A stretch of 64,000 nt of DNA from Dasypus novemcinctus (GCF_030445035.2 NC_080702.1:12098029-12162028); one strand, 5' to 3'. Positions 1-12,330 are shown, numbered from the stretch's first letter. The notes: generated by a model not told the origin, from the sequence alone. A program made the numbers and translations.

Positions 1-27
1 TGGGTCAAGTCTGCCACCTATCTTTTT

Positions 28-570
28 TTAAAGATACATAGATCACACAAAATGTTACATTACAAAATAGAAGAGGATCCCATATACCCCACTCTCTACA
101 ACCCCCACTCCTCTCACACAGAAAACTTCTTTCATTAGTATGGTACAATCATTGCATTTGATGAATACATTTTGGAGCACTGCTACACAGCATGGATTAT
201 GGTTTACATTGTAGTTTACATCCTCTCCTAGTCCATTCAGTATGTTATGGCAGGATAGACAATGTCCTGCGGCTGTCTCTGCAAAATTATTCAGGACAAC
301 TCCAGGTCCCGAAAGTGCCCCATATCATGCCTCTTTTTCCCTCTCCACATCTTAGACAACTCCCGTGGCCATGTCTCCACATCAATGATATAATTTCTTC
401 CTTTGCTAGAGTCACAATAATTCTCTAGTAAAATACCAGTGAGTCAATTCTAATACATATTTTATTCTTCTATCCTGAGGACCCTGGGATAGCGATGTTT
501 ACTCCACCTCTGAATTGAGAGGATCTTAGATCCCACATGGCTGATGGATGCAATTCTTCTGCTTGCAGTT
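28..570 (-). mobile_element. Old L1 3' UTR terminal fragment
   Basis: Reverse-strand LINE-1 3' end. Its layout matches the ends of the other L1s here: an A-rich tail (T-rich on +) near 28-45, then the block on a tail-proximal 'ttacatt' sequence, then C-rich stretches and the 'gcattt.gatgaatacattttggagcactgct' type segment also seen near 13670 and 59450. It is clearly more diverged than the 3' end of L1-A. The first 27 bases are too short to assign. No target duplication was found. Confidence 0.7.
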
Positions 571-574
571 ATAG

Positions 575-845
575 ACTTTCTTTGATTTTTGAATCTTATT
601 ATATTTGATTCTTTTAGTGGCTATTGTAAGTGAAATTTTTTTCTGATTTCATCCTTAAAATGCACTTATGATTATAAAGAAACACCACTGTTTTTTAAGT
701 ATGAATATTGAGTCTGGTTACTCTAATGAAATCATTTATTAGCTCTAGCAGTTCTGTTGTAGATTTTTCTGGACTTTTTAGGCATGGGATCATATCATCT
801 GCAAACAGTAAAAATTGTACTTCTTTTTCAATGTGGATGCTTCTC
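575..845 (-). mobile_element. Displaced L1 ORF2 reverse-transcriptase fragment
   Basis: The reverse complement reads as part of an L1 ORF2 reverse transcriptase, around the catalytic DD motif (near 785-800) and the following leucine-rich stretch. It aligns by eye with 5220-5345 of L1-A and 63540-63640 of the right-hand old L1. It sits directly after an L1 3' UTR end, so it is out of normal L1 order. L1-A's poly(A) tail abuts it at 846-876. Many stops and indels; no coding capacity. Confidence 0.65.
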
Positions 846-850
846 ATTTC

Positions 851-3602
851 TTTATTTTATTTTATTTTATTTTTTTAAATTGATTTTGTAAAAATATTAC
901 ATTAAAAAAATATATATGAGGACCCCTTCAACCCCACCACCCCCACCCCACCACTCACCCCCAGCAACACTCATTCCCATCATCATGACACATCCATTGC
1001 ATTTGGTAAGTACGTCTCTGGGCACCTCTGCACCTCATGGTCAATGGTCCACATCATGGCCCATACTCTCCCCATTCCATCCAGTGGGCCCTGTGAGGAT
1101 TTACAGTGTCCAGTGATTGCCCCTGAAGCACCATCCAGGGCAACTCCAAGTCCCTAAGACGCCTCCACATCTCATCTCTTCCTGCCATTCCCCATACCCA
1201 TTAGCCACCATGTCTACTTTTCCCACTCCAATGCCACCTTTTCTCTGTGGACATTGGATTGGTTGTGTCCATTGCACCTCTATGTCAAGAGGAGGCTCAG
1301 ATTCCTCATGGATACTGGATGCAATCCTCTCACTTTAAGTTGTAGGCAATCTAGGCTCCATGTTGTGGTGGTTGTCCTTCTTCAACTCCTCTTAGCTGAG
1401 TGAGGTGAGTCCAATAAATCAGATTGTAGGTGCTGGAGTCTGTTGAGGCTCAGGGCCTGGCTATCATTTGTCAGTCCAGAGATTCAGATCCCCTAAATAT
1501 ATCTTAAACCCAGACACCAACTACAACTCCAGCACATTAGCATGAAAGTCTTAAGAAGAGAGAGCCCATCTGAGTCCAGATTCATCACGCATAAACACCA
1601 GCTCCAAAGAAGGGCCATCTGACATGGCAGTTAACCCCATCTGCCATGACCATAGCACCCATGGGCCTCTTTAGCCCTCAAAGGAACCAATACCTGGGGG
1701 TTGTATCTACTTTATCTGTCTCTTAGACTCTGCTCAGTTGTGCATAAGGGCAATCCTTCTGACAGCCTTCAGACTCTTTTAGAGACTCATAGCCATATAA
1801 ACTCATTTCTCCTTTCCATTTCCCCCTTACATTAGGTCAAACAGCATTTTAAAGTCATGTTATTTTATGTAGACAGGGATATTCTGCTGATCCGCATTGA
1901 ACCTTCCATTCAAGGTCATTCTCCAGTTGCATCATCAGTTGGTAGTTGAGAGTGATCCCTCGGTGCCAGGGAGGCTCATCCCCGGGTGTCATGTCCCATG
2001 CTGGGGGGAAGGCATTGCATTTACATGCTGAGTTTGGCTTCGAGACTGGCCACATTTGAGCAACATGAAGGCTGTCAGGAGGAAACTCCCAGGCACAATG
2101 CTGCTCTAGGCCTTGTTCTTATTTCAGGCATATCAGCTCACAAGCATAGTCATTAGCATCAGGGGCTCACTGATGGACTCTCTTTCCTTCCCGGTTCTTG
2201 CTGCTGCACCTGGGAGACTGTTGCTGCTCCCCTAGGGACCACGACAGAGCACCACCGGCCAGGAATCCAGTACCCCCCAAGCTGTAGTTTAATTGTTGCC
2301 ACTATGAGTATATAAAAACATTACCATGGACCCTGGACATATGTCCTGTATAGCTCCCTGTCAGCCATATATCACCTGTCAATAGTATCCTATACAGTAT
2401 TCCTCCATTGCCATTGTTGAACCACTCTGTGATCCAGAACTTCCTGAAAATTGAAGCCCAATATAATGTCAGGATCTCTTCCTAGCAAAATGGCATATAG
2501 CGATGGGTTTAAAGGTTAAATATAGAATACGTTTTGACTTCGAAAAAAATCTACATGCTATCTTTTTCTTTTTTTTTTTAACAAGAGCCCTAGACCACAG
2601 CAATTCATATATATAATATACAGCACTCCCACACATCCACCACAAAACCTTTTCCCATCCACAGCGATACTCTTACACCCTATTCACATCATATTTACTT
2701 AAAGTGATGTACAGAGTCTGAGACAATAGCTTTCAAACAAGGTGACATCTGTGCTTACATTGTGGTGCTTACTTGAGGATACTCTGTTTTCTAATTTTTT
2801 AGTTATCCTATGTTTTACATTATGGTTTACATGATCACTCTGTTGTCTCCTATATGTTATGGTGTAATATTACATGTTTTATATCCATCCTTGTGTACTA
2901 TCATGAAACTCCTCTCTTACCCCCCATTTACCTTGGTTCCACACATTTAACATCCATTTTCACATCCACCTTGGTGCCCACAGCGACAGCCAACCTCCGT
3001 TTCCCGAGGAGCCACATCCAGAGATAGTTGGAATAGTGTTCAGGGCCTAACTTGCTCAACCGCCCCAATGCCCTGGGAGCCACCCTTTCTCTCGAGAGAT
3101 ACAGTTCCCTCTATTTGATGGCATTAGTCCTCTCCAGGATGTGGGTCCACCCCCACTCTCACTACTTGGGTCTCTACCCAATGGTGCCACCCACTCTGGC
3201 AAAATGAGCATTCAGACATTCCTCAGGAGCCCGTACTGCATCGGACCATACCCTCCGAGCATTCTAAACAGGTAACCCTCTTAATTATATTTTGATATGA
3301 TTTTCTCGGCATTTTACTCTCCACCAACACCTGACACTCTCCTCTGTACGTATGCTACCCCTCCCTCCCCCCACTTTTGGGCAATATTACCCATCCATCC
3401 ATCCCCAGCCACCCTCAAAACCGCAAAGCCCCTCCCAAAGGCAACCCCTTGCCCCCATTTTATCTCTTCTTTGTGTTCATACTTACCACCAGCTCGTCAT
3501 AAATTCCACCACTGCAGACGTCGGCTCACATCCTTCCTCCACCCCCGGATTTCCTGTAAGCCGATCGTTCAGTCTCTTGCTCTCTGAGGCAGCTTGGTTA
3601 TT
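851..3602 (-). other. L1-A 3' UTR, unusually long (about 2.75 kb)
   Basis: Everything between the ORF2 stop (3603-3605 on +) and the tail. It has no long open frame. The same blocks recur in the same order in L1-B, L1-D, L1-E and L1-F: a segment with 'ctcattttgccagagtgg' (reverse of about 3190-3215), a segment around 1975-2060 ending in the ggccac/cgaagc block, and a terminal G-rich tract (C-rich on +, about 920-965) just before the A-rich tail. Conserved order in several independent insertions shows it is part of the element and not a chance neighbour. Confidence 0.85.
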
Positions 3603-6600
3603 TCATATCATTGAGGTCATGTAGTATTTGTCCTTCAATGCCTGGGTTGCTTCACTCAACATAAGGTTCTCAAGATTCATCCATGTTATCACGTGTGTTT
3701 GTAGTGTATTTGTTCTTACAGCTGAATAGTATTCCATTGTGTGTATATACCACATTTTATTGATCCACTCATCTGTTGATGGGCATTTGGGTTGATTCCA
3801 ACTTTTGGCGATAGTGAACAATGCTGCTATGATCATTGGTGTACATATATCGGTTTGCGTCCTTGTTTTCAGTTCTGCTGGGTATAACCCAGCAGTGGTA
3901 TTGCTGGATCATATGGCAAATCCATGGCTAGTTTTTTGAGAAACTGACATACTGTTCTCCAGAATGGTTGGATCCTTCTGCATTCCCACCAGCAGTGGAT
4001 GAGTGTTCCCCTTTCCTAACATCCTCTCCAGCATTTGTATTCTTCTGTTTTTTTCATAGCTCCCAATCTTATGGGTGTAAGATGATATCTCATTGTAGTT
4101 TTGATTTGCATTTCCCTGATAGCTAGAGATTTGGAGCATTTTTTCATGTGCTTTTTAACCATTTTTATTTCTTCTTTGGAGAAGTGTCTGTTTAAATCTT
4201 TTTCCCATTTTTTTAAATGGGTTGTTTATCTTTTTATTTTCAAGATATAGGAGTTCTTTATATATGCAAGTTATAAGTTTCTTATGAGATATATGATTGC
4301 CAAATATTTTCTCCCACTATGTGGGCTCCCTTTTTACTTTCTTGACAAACTCCTTTGAGGTACAGAAGGCTTTAATTTTGAGGAAGTCCCATTTATCTAT
4401 TAGTTCTTTTGCTGCTCGTGCTTTTGGTGTGATATTCATGAAGCCATTTCCTATTACAAGGTCCTGTAGATGTTTTCCTACACTGCTTTCTAAGGTTTTT
4501 ATGGTCTTGGCTCTTATATTTCAGTCTTTGATCCATCTTGAGTTGATCTTTGTATAAGGTGTGAGATGGTAATCCTCTTTCATTCTTCTACATATGGCTA
4601 TCCAGTTCTCCAGACACCATTTGTTGAATAGGCCACTCTCTCCCAGTTGAGAGTGTTTGGTGGCTTTATCAAATATTATGTGGCTAAATATGTGAGGTTC
4701 TATATCAGAGCTTTCAATTCGATTCCATTGGTCTGTGTGTCTCTCCTTATGCCAATACCATGCTGTTTTCACCACCGTAATTTTGTAGTATGTTTTGAAG
4801 TCAGGTAGTGTGATTCCTCCAATTTCGTTTTTCTATTTCAGTATGTCTTTGGCTATTCGGGGTCTCTCTCCTTTCCAAATAAATTTCATAGTTAGTTTTT
4901 CTAGTTCCTTAAAGAAGGCTGTGTTGATTTTTATTGGGATTGCATTGAATGTGTAGATCAGTTTTGGTAGGATAGACATCTTAATAATATTCAGTCTTCC
5001 TATCCATGAACAAGGAATAGTCTTCCATTTATTTAGGTCTTCTTTGATTTCCTTGAACAGTCTTGTATATTTCTCGGTGTATAAGTTTTTTACCTCTTTA
5101 GTTAAATATTTACCTAAGTATTTGATTTTTTTATTTACTATTGTGATAGGTATTTGTTTCTTGATTTCCTCCTGATCTTGCTCATTATTGGTGTACAGAA
5201 ATGCTACTGATTTTTGTGCATTGATCTTATAACCTGTGACTTTACTAAACTCATTTATGAGTTCTAGAAGCTTTGTTGTAGATCTCTCAGGGTTTTCTAT
5301 GTATAAGATCATGTCATCTCCAAATAACGAAATTTTGACTTCTTCCTTTCCAATTTGAATGCCTTTTATATCTGGTTCTTGCCTCAGTGCTCGAGCAAGT
5401 ACTTCTAAGACAATGTTAAATAGGAGCGGAGACAATGGGCATCCTTTTCTTGTTCCTGAGTTTAGAGGGAAGGATTCTAGGATTTCTCCATAGTAAACAA
5501 TGTTCGCTTTAGGTTTTTCGTATATACTCTTTATCATGTTCAAAAAATTTCCTTGTATTCCAATCTTTTGGAGTGTTTTTATCAAGAAAGGATGCTGTAT
5601 TTTGTCAAATGCTTTTTCTGCATCTATAGATATAATCATGTGATTTTTTTCCTTCAATCTGTTTATATGGTGTATTACATTGATTGATTTTCTTATGTTG
5701 CACCATCCTTGCATACCTAGGATGAATCCCACTTGGTCGTGGTGTATAATTCATTTAATATGTTGTTGAATACGATTAGCAAGTATTTTGTTAAGTATTT
5801 TTGGGTCTAGGTTCATTAGAGAAATTGGTCTGTAATTTTCCTTTCTTGTGGTGTCTTTGTTTGGCTTTGGTACTAGGGTAATTTTGGCATCATAGAAAGA
5901 GTTCGACAATGTTCTTTCTATTTCGATTTTTTGGAATAGTTTCAGCAGGATTGGTGTTAGTTCTTTCCGGAATTTTTGTAAAATTCACCTGTGAAGCCAT
6001 CTGGCCCTGGGCTCTTCTTACTTGGGAGATTTTTAATAACTGATTCTATCTCTCTGCTTGTGATTGGTTTGTTAAGATCATCAATTTCTTCTTTTCTCAA
6101 TATGGGCTGCTTATGTGTTTCTGGGAATTTGTCCATTTCCTCTAAATTGTCATTTTTGTTGGAATAGTTTTCATAGTATCCTCTTATGATAGTCTTTATT
6201 TCTGTGGGGTCAGTGGTGATATTGCCTTTCTCATTTCTTATTTTGTGTATTTGCATCTTCTCACTTTTTTTCTTTGTTAGTCTCACTAACGGTTTGTCAA
6301 TTTTGTTGATCTTCTCAAAAAACCAGCTCTTGGTCTTATTTTTCAAGTGCTTTCTTATTTTCTATTTCATTTAGTTCTGCTCTTATCTTTGTTATTTTCT
6401 TCCTTCTTCTTCCTGTTGGGTTACTTTGTTGTTGTTTTTCTAATTCCTTCAAATGTGTGGTTAGCTCTTCAATTTTTGCTCTTCTTTTTTAATATATGAG
6501 TTTATGGCTATAACTTTCCCTCTCAGTACTGCTTTTGCTGCATCCCATAAATTTTGGTATGTTGTGTTCTCATTATCATTTGTTTCAAGGTAGACATTGA

Positions 6601-7408
6601 TTTCTTTTGAGATTTCCTCTTTGACCCATTGTTTTTCTAAGAATGTGCTGTTTAATTTCCAAATCGTGGTGTTAAACTTGGGCTTCTGTCCCTTGCAAAT
6701 TTCCAGCTTGACTCCGCTGTGGTCAGAGATATTGTTTTGTATGATTTCAATCTTTCTGAATTTATTCAGCCTTTCTTTGTGGCCTAGCATATGGTCTATC
6801 TTGGAGAATGATCCATGTGCGCTCGAGAAAAATGTATATCCTGCTGTGTTTGTGTGTAATGATCTATATATGTCTATTAGATCCAGCTCCTCTAATATAC
6901 TGTTCCAATGTTTTGTTTCTTTAGTGATTCTCTTTTGAGATGTTGTGTCCAGAGTTGATAGTAGTGTATTAAAATCCCCCACTATAATTGTAGATGCATC
7001 TATTGTTTCACTTAGTTTTTCCAGCGTTTGCCTCACGTATTTAGAGGCGCCCTTGTTAGGAGCATAAATATTTATGATTGTTCGATCTTCTTGACAGATT
7101 TTCCCTTTCACTAAAATGTAGTATCCTTCTTTGTCTCTCACAATTGTTTCACATTTAAAGTCTATTTTGTCTGATATTAATATAGCTACTCCTGCCTTTT
7201 TTTGGTTATTGTTAGCTTGTATGATTGTTTTACAGCCATTCACTTTCAATCTCCATGCATCTCTGGGTCTAAGATGTGTCTCTTCTAGACAGCACACGGA
7301 TGGGTCATATTTCCTTATCCAATGTCCCAGTCTGAATCTTTTGATAGGTGAGTTTAATCCGTTGACATTCAGTGTTATTACTTTCAAGGAATTATTTTTG
7401 TTAGCCAT
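3603..7408 (-). pseudogene. L1-A ORF2 (endonuclease/reverse transcriptase), broken
   Basis: Start chosen at the ATG at 7406-7408 (MANKNN...), which places the endonuclease Asn at residue 14 and Glu at residue 43, as in other L1s. Endonuclease motifs VGDFN and SDHSG are present. The first frame stops at 6461. The reading then resumes in pieces at 6346-5957, 5732-4833 (reverse transcriptase fingers/palm), 4775-4521, 4139-3909 and 3836-3603 (C-terminal TDEWIN/HTMEYYSA block). The total span of about 1,268 codons is normal for L1 ORF2. The catalytic FADD motif reads FGDD here (glycine codon at 5319-5321). Frameshifts and stops mean no complete protein. Confidence 0.93.
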
Positions 7409-7494
7409 ATTTTGATTGGATTTGTGTTTGTCATATTTTGTTTGTATTTTTTTCCCTTCTCTTTTTATCTTTTTTTTTGTTGTTGTTGTTGCTC

Positions 7495-8460
7495 TTATAC
7501 TTTCCTCCAACTTTGCCTGTCCTGTTTGTTCCTTTCTTCCTGCAGAACTCCCTTTAGAATTTCTTGAAGGGGAGGTTTCTTGTTGGTATACTCTTTCAGT
7601 TTCTGTTTGTCTGCGAATATTTTTAACTCTCCATCATGTTTGAATGCTAGTTTAGCTGGAAAGTGTATTCTTGGTTGGAAATTTTTTTCCTTTCGTACCT
7701 TGACTATATCATACCACTGCCTTCTTCCCTCCTTGGTTTCAGATGAGAAATCAGCACTTAATCTAATGGAGCTTCCCTTGTATGTGACGGTTTTCTTTTC
7801 TCTTGCTGCTTTTAGAATTTTCTCTTTGTCTTGAGCATTGGATAATTTGAGAAGTATATGTCTTGGGGTGGGCTTGTTGGGGTTTATGACCAGTGGAGTG
7901 CGCTGTGCTTCTTGGATATGTACATCTGTCTCTTTCAGTAGATTTGGGAAGTTTTCAGCCATTATTTCCTGCAACACTCCTTCTGACCCCTTTCCCTTCT
8001 CTTCTCCTTCTGGAATGCCTATAATACGTATGTTTGAGCGTTTTGCATTGTCATTCAGGTCCCTAAGTCCTAGCTGGATTTTTTCTATCTTTTTATCGAC
8101 CCCTTCTACTCTCTCTTTGATTTCTGATGTACTGTCTTCGACATCACTAATTCTCTGCTCTGCCTCTTCTAGTCTACTGATATTTGCTGCAAGTGTATTT
8201 TTGATTTCTTGATCTGTGGTGTTCATTCCCATCATATCTGTTATCTTTTTGCGTATGTCTGCAATTTCCCCTCCAAGTGATGTCTTCATGTTGTTAACCT
8301 CTTTCATTACTTCATCAAATTTGTCAGTGACAAATGTTCTGAGATCTTTCATTGCTTGTACAAAGTTCTGCTCCCATTCCTGATTTTTGGTTTGTTGATT
8401 GGATAGCATGTTTTCCTGATTACTGGTTTGGTTTGTAGATTTTTGTTGCTTTCTGGTCAT
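7495..8460 (-). CDS. L1-A ORF1p, intact 321 aa
   Basis: Uninterrupted L1 ORF1 protein, the RNA-binding chaperone that coats L1 RNA as a trimer in the cytoplasm. A basic Gln/Asn-rich N-terminus (1-35) is followed by a heptad-rich coiled coil (about 40-138, with RLEEAEQRISDVE), then an RRM (about 141-225, with RSNIRIIGIPEGEE and HILLKLSNAQDKEKIL), then the C-terminal domain (to 321, with QPRIHFPAKLAF). Length is close to the usual 330-340 aa. The stop is 86 bp upstream of the ORF2 start, the normal bicistronic arrangement. Intact although ORF2 is dead, so it could still make ORF1p if transcribed. Expression is not shown by the sequence. Confidence 0.9.
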   Translation of the reverse strand: MTRKQQKSTNQTSNQENMLSNQQTKNQEWEQNFVQAMKDLRTFVTDKFDEVMKEVNNMKTSLGGEIADIRKKITDMMGMNTTDQEIKNTLAANISRLEEAEQRISDVEDSTSEIKERVEGVDKKIEKIQLGLRDLNDNAKRSNIRIIGIPEGEEKGKGSEGVLQEIMAENFPNLLKETDVHIQEAQRTPLVINPNKPTPRHILLKLSNAQDKEKILKAAREKKTVTYKGSSIRLSADFSSETKEGRRQWYDIVKVRKEKNFQPRIHFPAKLAFKHDGELKIFADKQKLKEYTNKKPPLQEILKGVLQEERNKQDRQSWRKV

Positions 8461-10558
8461 TATTTAATCTTGACGGATTTAATCAGTTCCTTAGCTTCTT
8501 TGTCTACTCTTGGGGATTAATTAGCTGTTTTTTTTTCATAAGTGTTATATCTTCTCTTTGTCAACTTGTTCTTCTTATTCTAATTTCTTGTTGTTGGTTA
8601 AGTTCACTTTAAAGGAAAGTATTAGTGCCGGGGAAAAGCAATTGTGTAAGCAAGGGAAAAGTATAAGTAGTATTAGTGATATATGTTAACAAAGCAAGAA
8701 TATGAGATCTGGGAGGATGGAGGTTAGATTCATGTAAATTGTGTAGAGTTATTGCAGTAGGTAGAGTACCTAATTTGAGGTAGATGATTGAATATGGAAG
8801 GAATATTGTATGATCTAAAAAGCTATTGTTTCCGTGAGAGAGGAAAAAAAGTAAAGAAAGGTAATAGTTTCAAGAGTGGGTAACAGACAGAAAACACATC
8901 AAAGGTATTAGAAATTAAGACTTAGACACTTCGTGGATCAAAGAAAGGGAGGTGGGAGGTGGAATATAGGAGAGACAGTAGATGATGTCAGATATCAAGA
9001 TGTAGGGTAAAGAGGATAGTGTAGGTAGCCTAAATCAGTTCACATAGAAATGAGGCAGTGGAGGATGAGAAAACCTCAGCAAATGTGAGGTGTTTCCTGG
9101 TGTGCCTATTGTATAATTGAGTTAAAATAAAATAAGTAGAAGATGAGGGACATGAGGGGGAGAGAAAACAGAAAAAGAAAACAAATTAAAAAATAAAAAA
9201 TAAAAAAAACAAAGGGGGGGAAGAGAAGAAAGAAAGAAAGGAAAAGGGGGTGGGCAAAGGGTGGGGAACAGGTAGGGGAAAGAAAGAAAACAGATATACA
9301 CGATCCACAATTAAAAACACCAGCTACACAACAACCACCACAAAAAAAAACCCTAAATAACTGAATTTAAAAAAAAGACTTTGGGGGATACTCTGTGAGA
9401 AAAGACTAGGGGATAATGCAGTGTTAGCAATCAGGACATTAAAAAAAAGTGAAAAATAAGACAAAATGAAAATAAAAACAAAAAAAATGAAATGATAAAG
9501 AAAAAATGCCAACATTGAAGGCTAGGGCTTTCAAGGACCTCAGATGGCCCTCAGGGTATGATGGATTCAGGGGTGGAAAGTCTGAGATATTAAAGACTCA
9601 AGAGGTGTGATTCTCTGGGGTGTGGGCCACCAGAGTTTAGGGGATTCAGACCAGGCAACCTCCAATCTGGTCAACAGGAAGCCTAGGAGCCCCGTAGTGT
9701 AACACAGCCCTCAGGGATCCCCACAGCTGGGCGCCAGCCCTATGGGGGAAGTCAGATCCGCAAACTCTATTTATGTCTGAACCCTGCAATTCACTTACTT
9801 AGTAGGGCTCATTAATGTGGGTATATCGCCACTTCAGCTTTTGGACAGCTCCTGACCTTTGCTTCCAGAACACTGCCACTTGAGGGCGCCTTTACACCGC
9901 AGCTATTTTACTGGCACAGATCTGAAGCCTAGCCCGTGATGCCGAAAACAGATTCCAAAAGTGGAATTCCCAAGCTTCACAAAATATTCCCTAATCGGCT
10001 TCCAGACGTGTCCCCCTCCCTCGCCGCACCCTGAGACAAATTTCCAATTACGTCCCTTTATTGCCTACAGCCTAATTCGGTTGCAGATCGGCAGCCAGGG
10101 TGTGGGGGCGGGGCTTCAGGCGGAAGCGCTATTATTTGTGTCCGCCATCAAAAATTTTCCCCCGCTTCACAACAGAACACCGTCTATCTCCCCAAATTGA
10201 TCCGCAAAGGCGACCCATCGCATCAACCAGCTAACAGCCCACCCAGGACTCGCGAACTCCCCAGCACCGCAGGAGCACCAAAAAAGCTGAGCCGCTCCGT
10301 GACACTACAGCTCCACCCACCCCCAAGAGGGAGGAACCCGTGTGCGTGTCTCACCTCTGGTCAGTAGAACCCAAATTATATCTTATAGACCGATCCTCTC
10401 TGTTACCTTTCCACCAAATCAATGTCCAGACATTTCCTGCCCGGCATAAATCCCGAAAAAGCCCCGCCTGGGAGAACCTCCAGCCACGCCCAGCTGTTTC
10501 TTCCCAGGAGAAATCGCAAGGCAAGTTCACTCAGCGACCATCTTGCTTCCGCCCCCCC
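8461..10558 (-). promoter_or_regulatory. L1-A 5' UTR / internal promoter region
   Basis: About 2.1 kb upstream of ORF1. The outer kilobase (9540-10558) is GC- and CpG-richer than anything else nearby. The inner part has a purine-rich + strand (9120-9350, 9430-9510), that is, a T-rich tract in sense orientation. Related segments recur about 167 bp apart (cagatc anchors at 9917 and 10084), matching a 185-bp repeat in L1-D. In L1s this region holds the internal RNA polymerase II promoter; promoter activity here is inferred from position and homology. Confidence 0.75.
10537..10544 (-). promoter_or_regulatory. YY1-like site at L1-A 5' end
   Basis: The reverse strand reads AAGATGGT about 14 bases from the element's 5' end. 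The core matches the YY1 site (AAGATGGC) that sets the start site of human L1. L1-D has the same octamer at 57201-57208. L1-B has the decayed form AAGATAAC. Confidence 0.55.
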
Positions 10559-12330
10559 TGTTGAATCTTTTCTACAGAACATTCCCAGCAGTTTACATTA
10601 TGGTTTGCCTTTTAGACTGTATACCTTTATAGCTTCTGAAAAAAATATATAATGGCCTTTATCCAATGGTCTTTATCCATCAGTGCGAGATCACACAGAG
10701 GAATCCAATGTCCCAAAGATGCCCTGTGTTACCCCTGGCTCTCTCTACCCTCAGAACCAATAGCAAACATGAAGTTTCAATTTTTGGAAAATAATGTACA
10801 TAGTTACACACATTAATACTGACACCTTGACATATGGGTCTGTTTTATTTTATTGGGTGCTGCCTATATACTCGAGATATTCTTGCCCCTCTAATTGAGA
10901 ACATGGCTGGATTCTGCAGAGTGGGAGTTTGGTATTTTCTTGTTTATTGTGTGGGTCTCCTCCCATTGAGACAATACCCTATGCCAAGATGAACACATTC
11001 ACATTCCATTGAAGAATGCCCCAGGTGGACAACTTTCCCCCTTATCCAACCCACCAACACCTTCTACCAGTGATCCTCCCCTATAGTTCCAATCACAGAT
11101 CCATAAATCCCCAGAGTTTACCTCCTTCTTCCTCCAGTCCTCCCCTAAGTTCTATGAATATTCCATCCCAAACCCCTGCCCTTCTCAACATCACATCCAT
11201 CATCATCCACCCCATTCATGCATCTGCACTATCATCACCTGCTTCCACACCCAAACTATCACCTTCCACCTAATCCTGGGTTTTGCCCATATTGAGCTTC
11301 TCCTCAATGCACTCTACTCCCTTTCTGTCTCCTGATAACTTATATTCCAGATTCTAGCTCTATGAATATTCTCAATAGGCTTAGGTAATTTCAGTAAGGA
11401 CATACAATATTTACCTTTAAGATTGTCTTACTCACTCAGCATAAGATCTTCAAGATTCATTCATATTGTTGCATGTTTCAATACTTCATTTTTTTTCTTA
11501 CAACTGAGTAATATCCATTGTATTAGATACTGCATTTTGCTTATCCATTCTTCTGTTGATGAACACTTGGGTTGCTTCCAACTTTTGGCAACAGTGAATA
11601 ATGCCTCTATGAGCAGAGGTGTGCATATATCTCTTTGCGTCCCTGCTTTCAAATCTTCCACGCATATACCCAGCAGTGGTATGGTAATTTTATAATTAGT
11701 TTTCTGATGGACTGCCAAAATTCCTTCCACAATGACTGAACAATTCTTTATTCCCACCAGCAGTGTATGTAGATACCCATTCTTACACATCTTCCCCAAC
11801 ACTTGTAGTTTTCTGGTTTTTTTTAAATAGCCATCAGCCTAAAATATGTAAAGTGATATCTCGTTGCAGTTTTGATTTGCATTTCCTCAATACTTAGTGA
11901 TGTTAGGCATCTCTTCTTGTGCTTTTTAGCCATTTGTATTTCCTCTTTGGAAAAGTGTTTATTCAACCCTCATGCCAATTTTGTTTTTTTGTTTGTTTGA
12001 TCATATTTTTCTTTTTGGAACATCTTCATGACTTTATTTTTCTTAACTTCATTTTGTATATTTAATAATTGGAAATGTAAACAAAAACTTAAAAAGAAAC
12101 AGTTGAGTAAAAACATACATTTCTCAATTAAATGTACTGGTTACATATAATTTCTTAAATCATAAATGGATTGCGGGTCCTTTTATTTTCAAGACGAAGA
12201 ATTTCTTTATATGGGCTGGATATTAGGCCCTTATCAGATAAGTGGATCCCAACTATTAACTCCCATTGAGTAGGTTAACTTTTCAATTTTTGAACAATCT
12301 CCTTTGAAGTTATGTTTCTTTTTAAACTTT
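10559..12330 (-). mobile_element. Old L1: 3' UTR and ORF2 C-terminal part
   Basis: Reverse-strand L1. 10590-11400 is diverged 3' UTR. From about 11420 the reverse complement reads ORF2 C-terminal motifs (EEWISKMQY at about 11525-11560; VGIKNCS at about 11760), with frame 11802-11461 the longest remnant. The L1 match continues to about 12320 and is interrupted at about 11990-12180 by roughly 190 bp of AT-rich DNA I cannot place. Decayed, non-coding. Confidence 0.75.

Larger units (their letters stand above)
851..10558 (-). mobile_element. Full-length LINE-1 (L1-A)
   Basis: Complete L1 retrotransposon of about 9.7 kb read on the reverse strand. It runs from a G-rich 5' start at 10558 with a YY1-like site, through a 2.1-kb 5' UTR, intact ORF1, an 86-bp spacer, broken ORF2 and a 2.75-kb 3' UTR, to an (A4T)-type tail at about 851-876. 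The two proteins are those expected of L1: an RNA-binding ORF1p trimer and the ORF2p endonuclease/reverse transcriptase that copies RNA at nicked chromosomal DNA. ORF2 frameshifts make it unable to move by itself. I could not read a convincing target duplication. It lies among older L1 fragments on both sides. Confidence 0.93.

Noticed and set aside
6186..8212. Several + strand frames of 62-124 aa opposite L1-A ORF1/ORF2
   Set aside because: They are antisense shadows of L1 coding sequence. The same shadows appear opposite L1-D (52887-55282).
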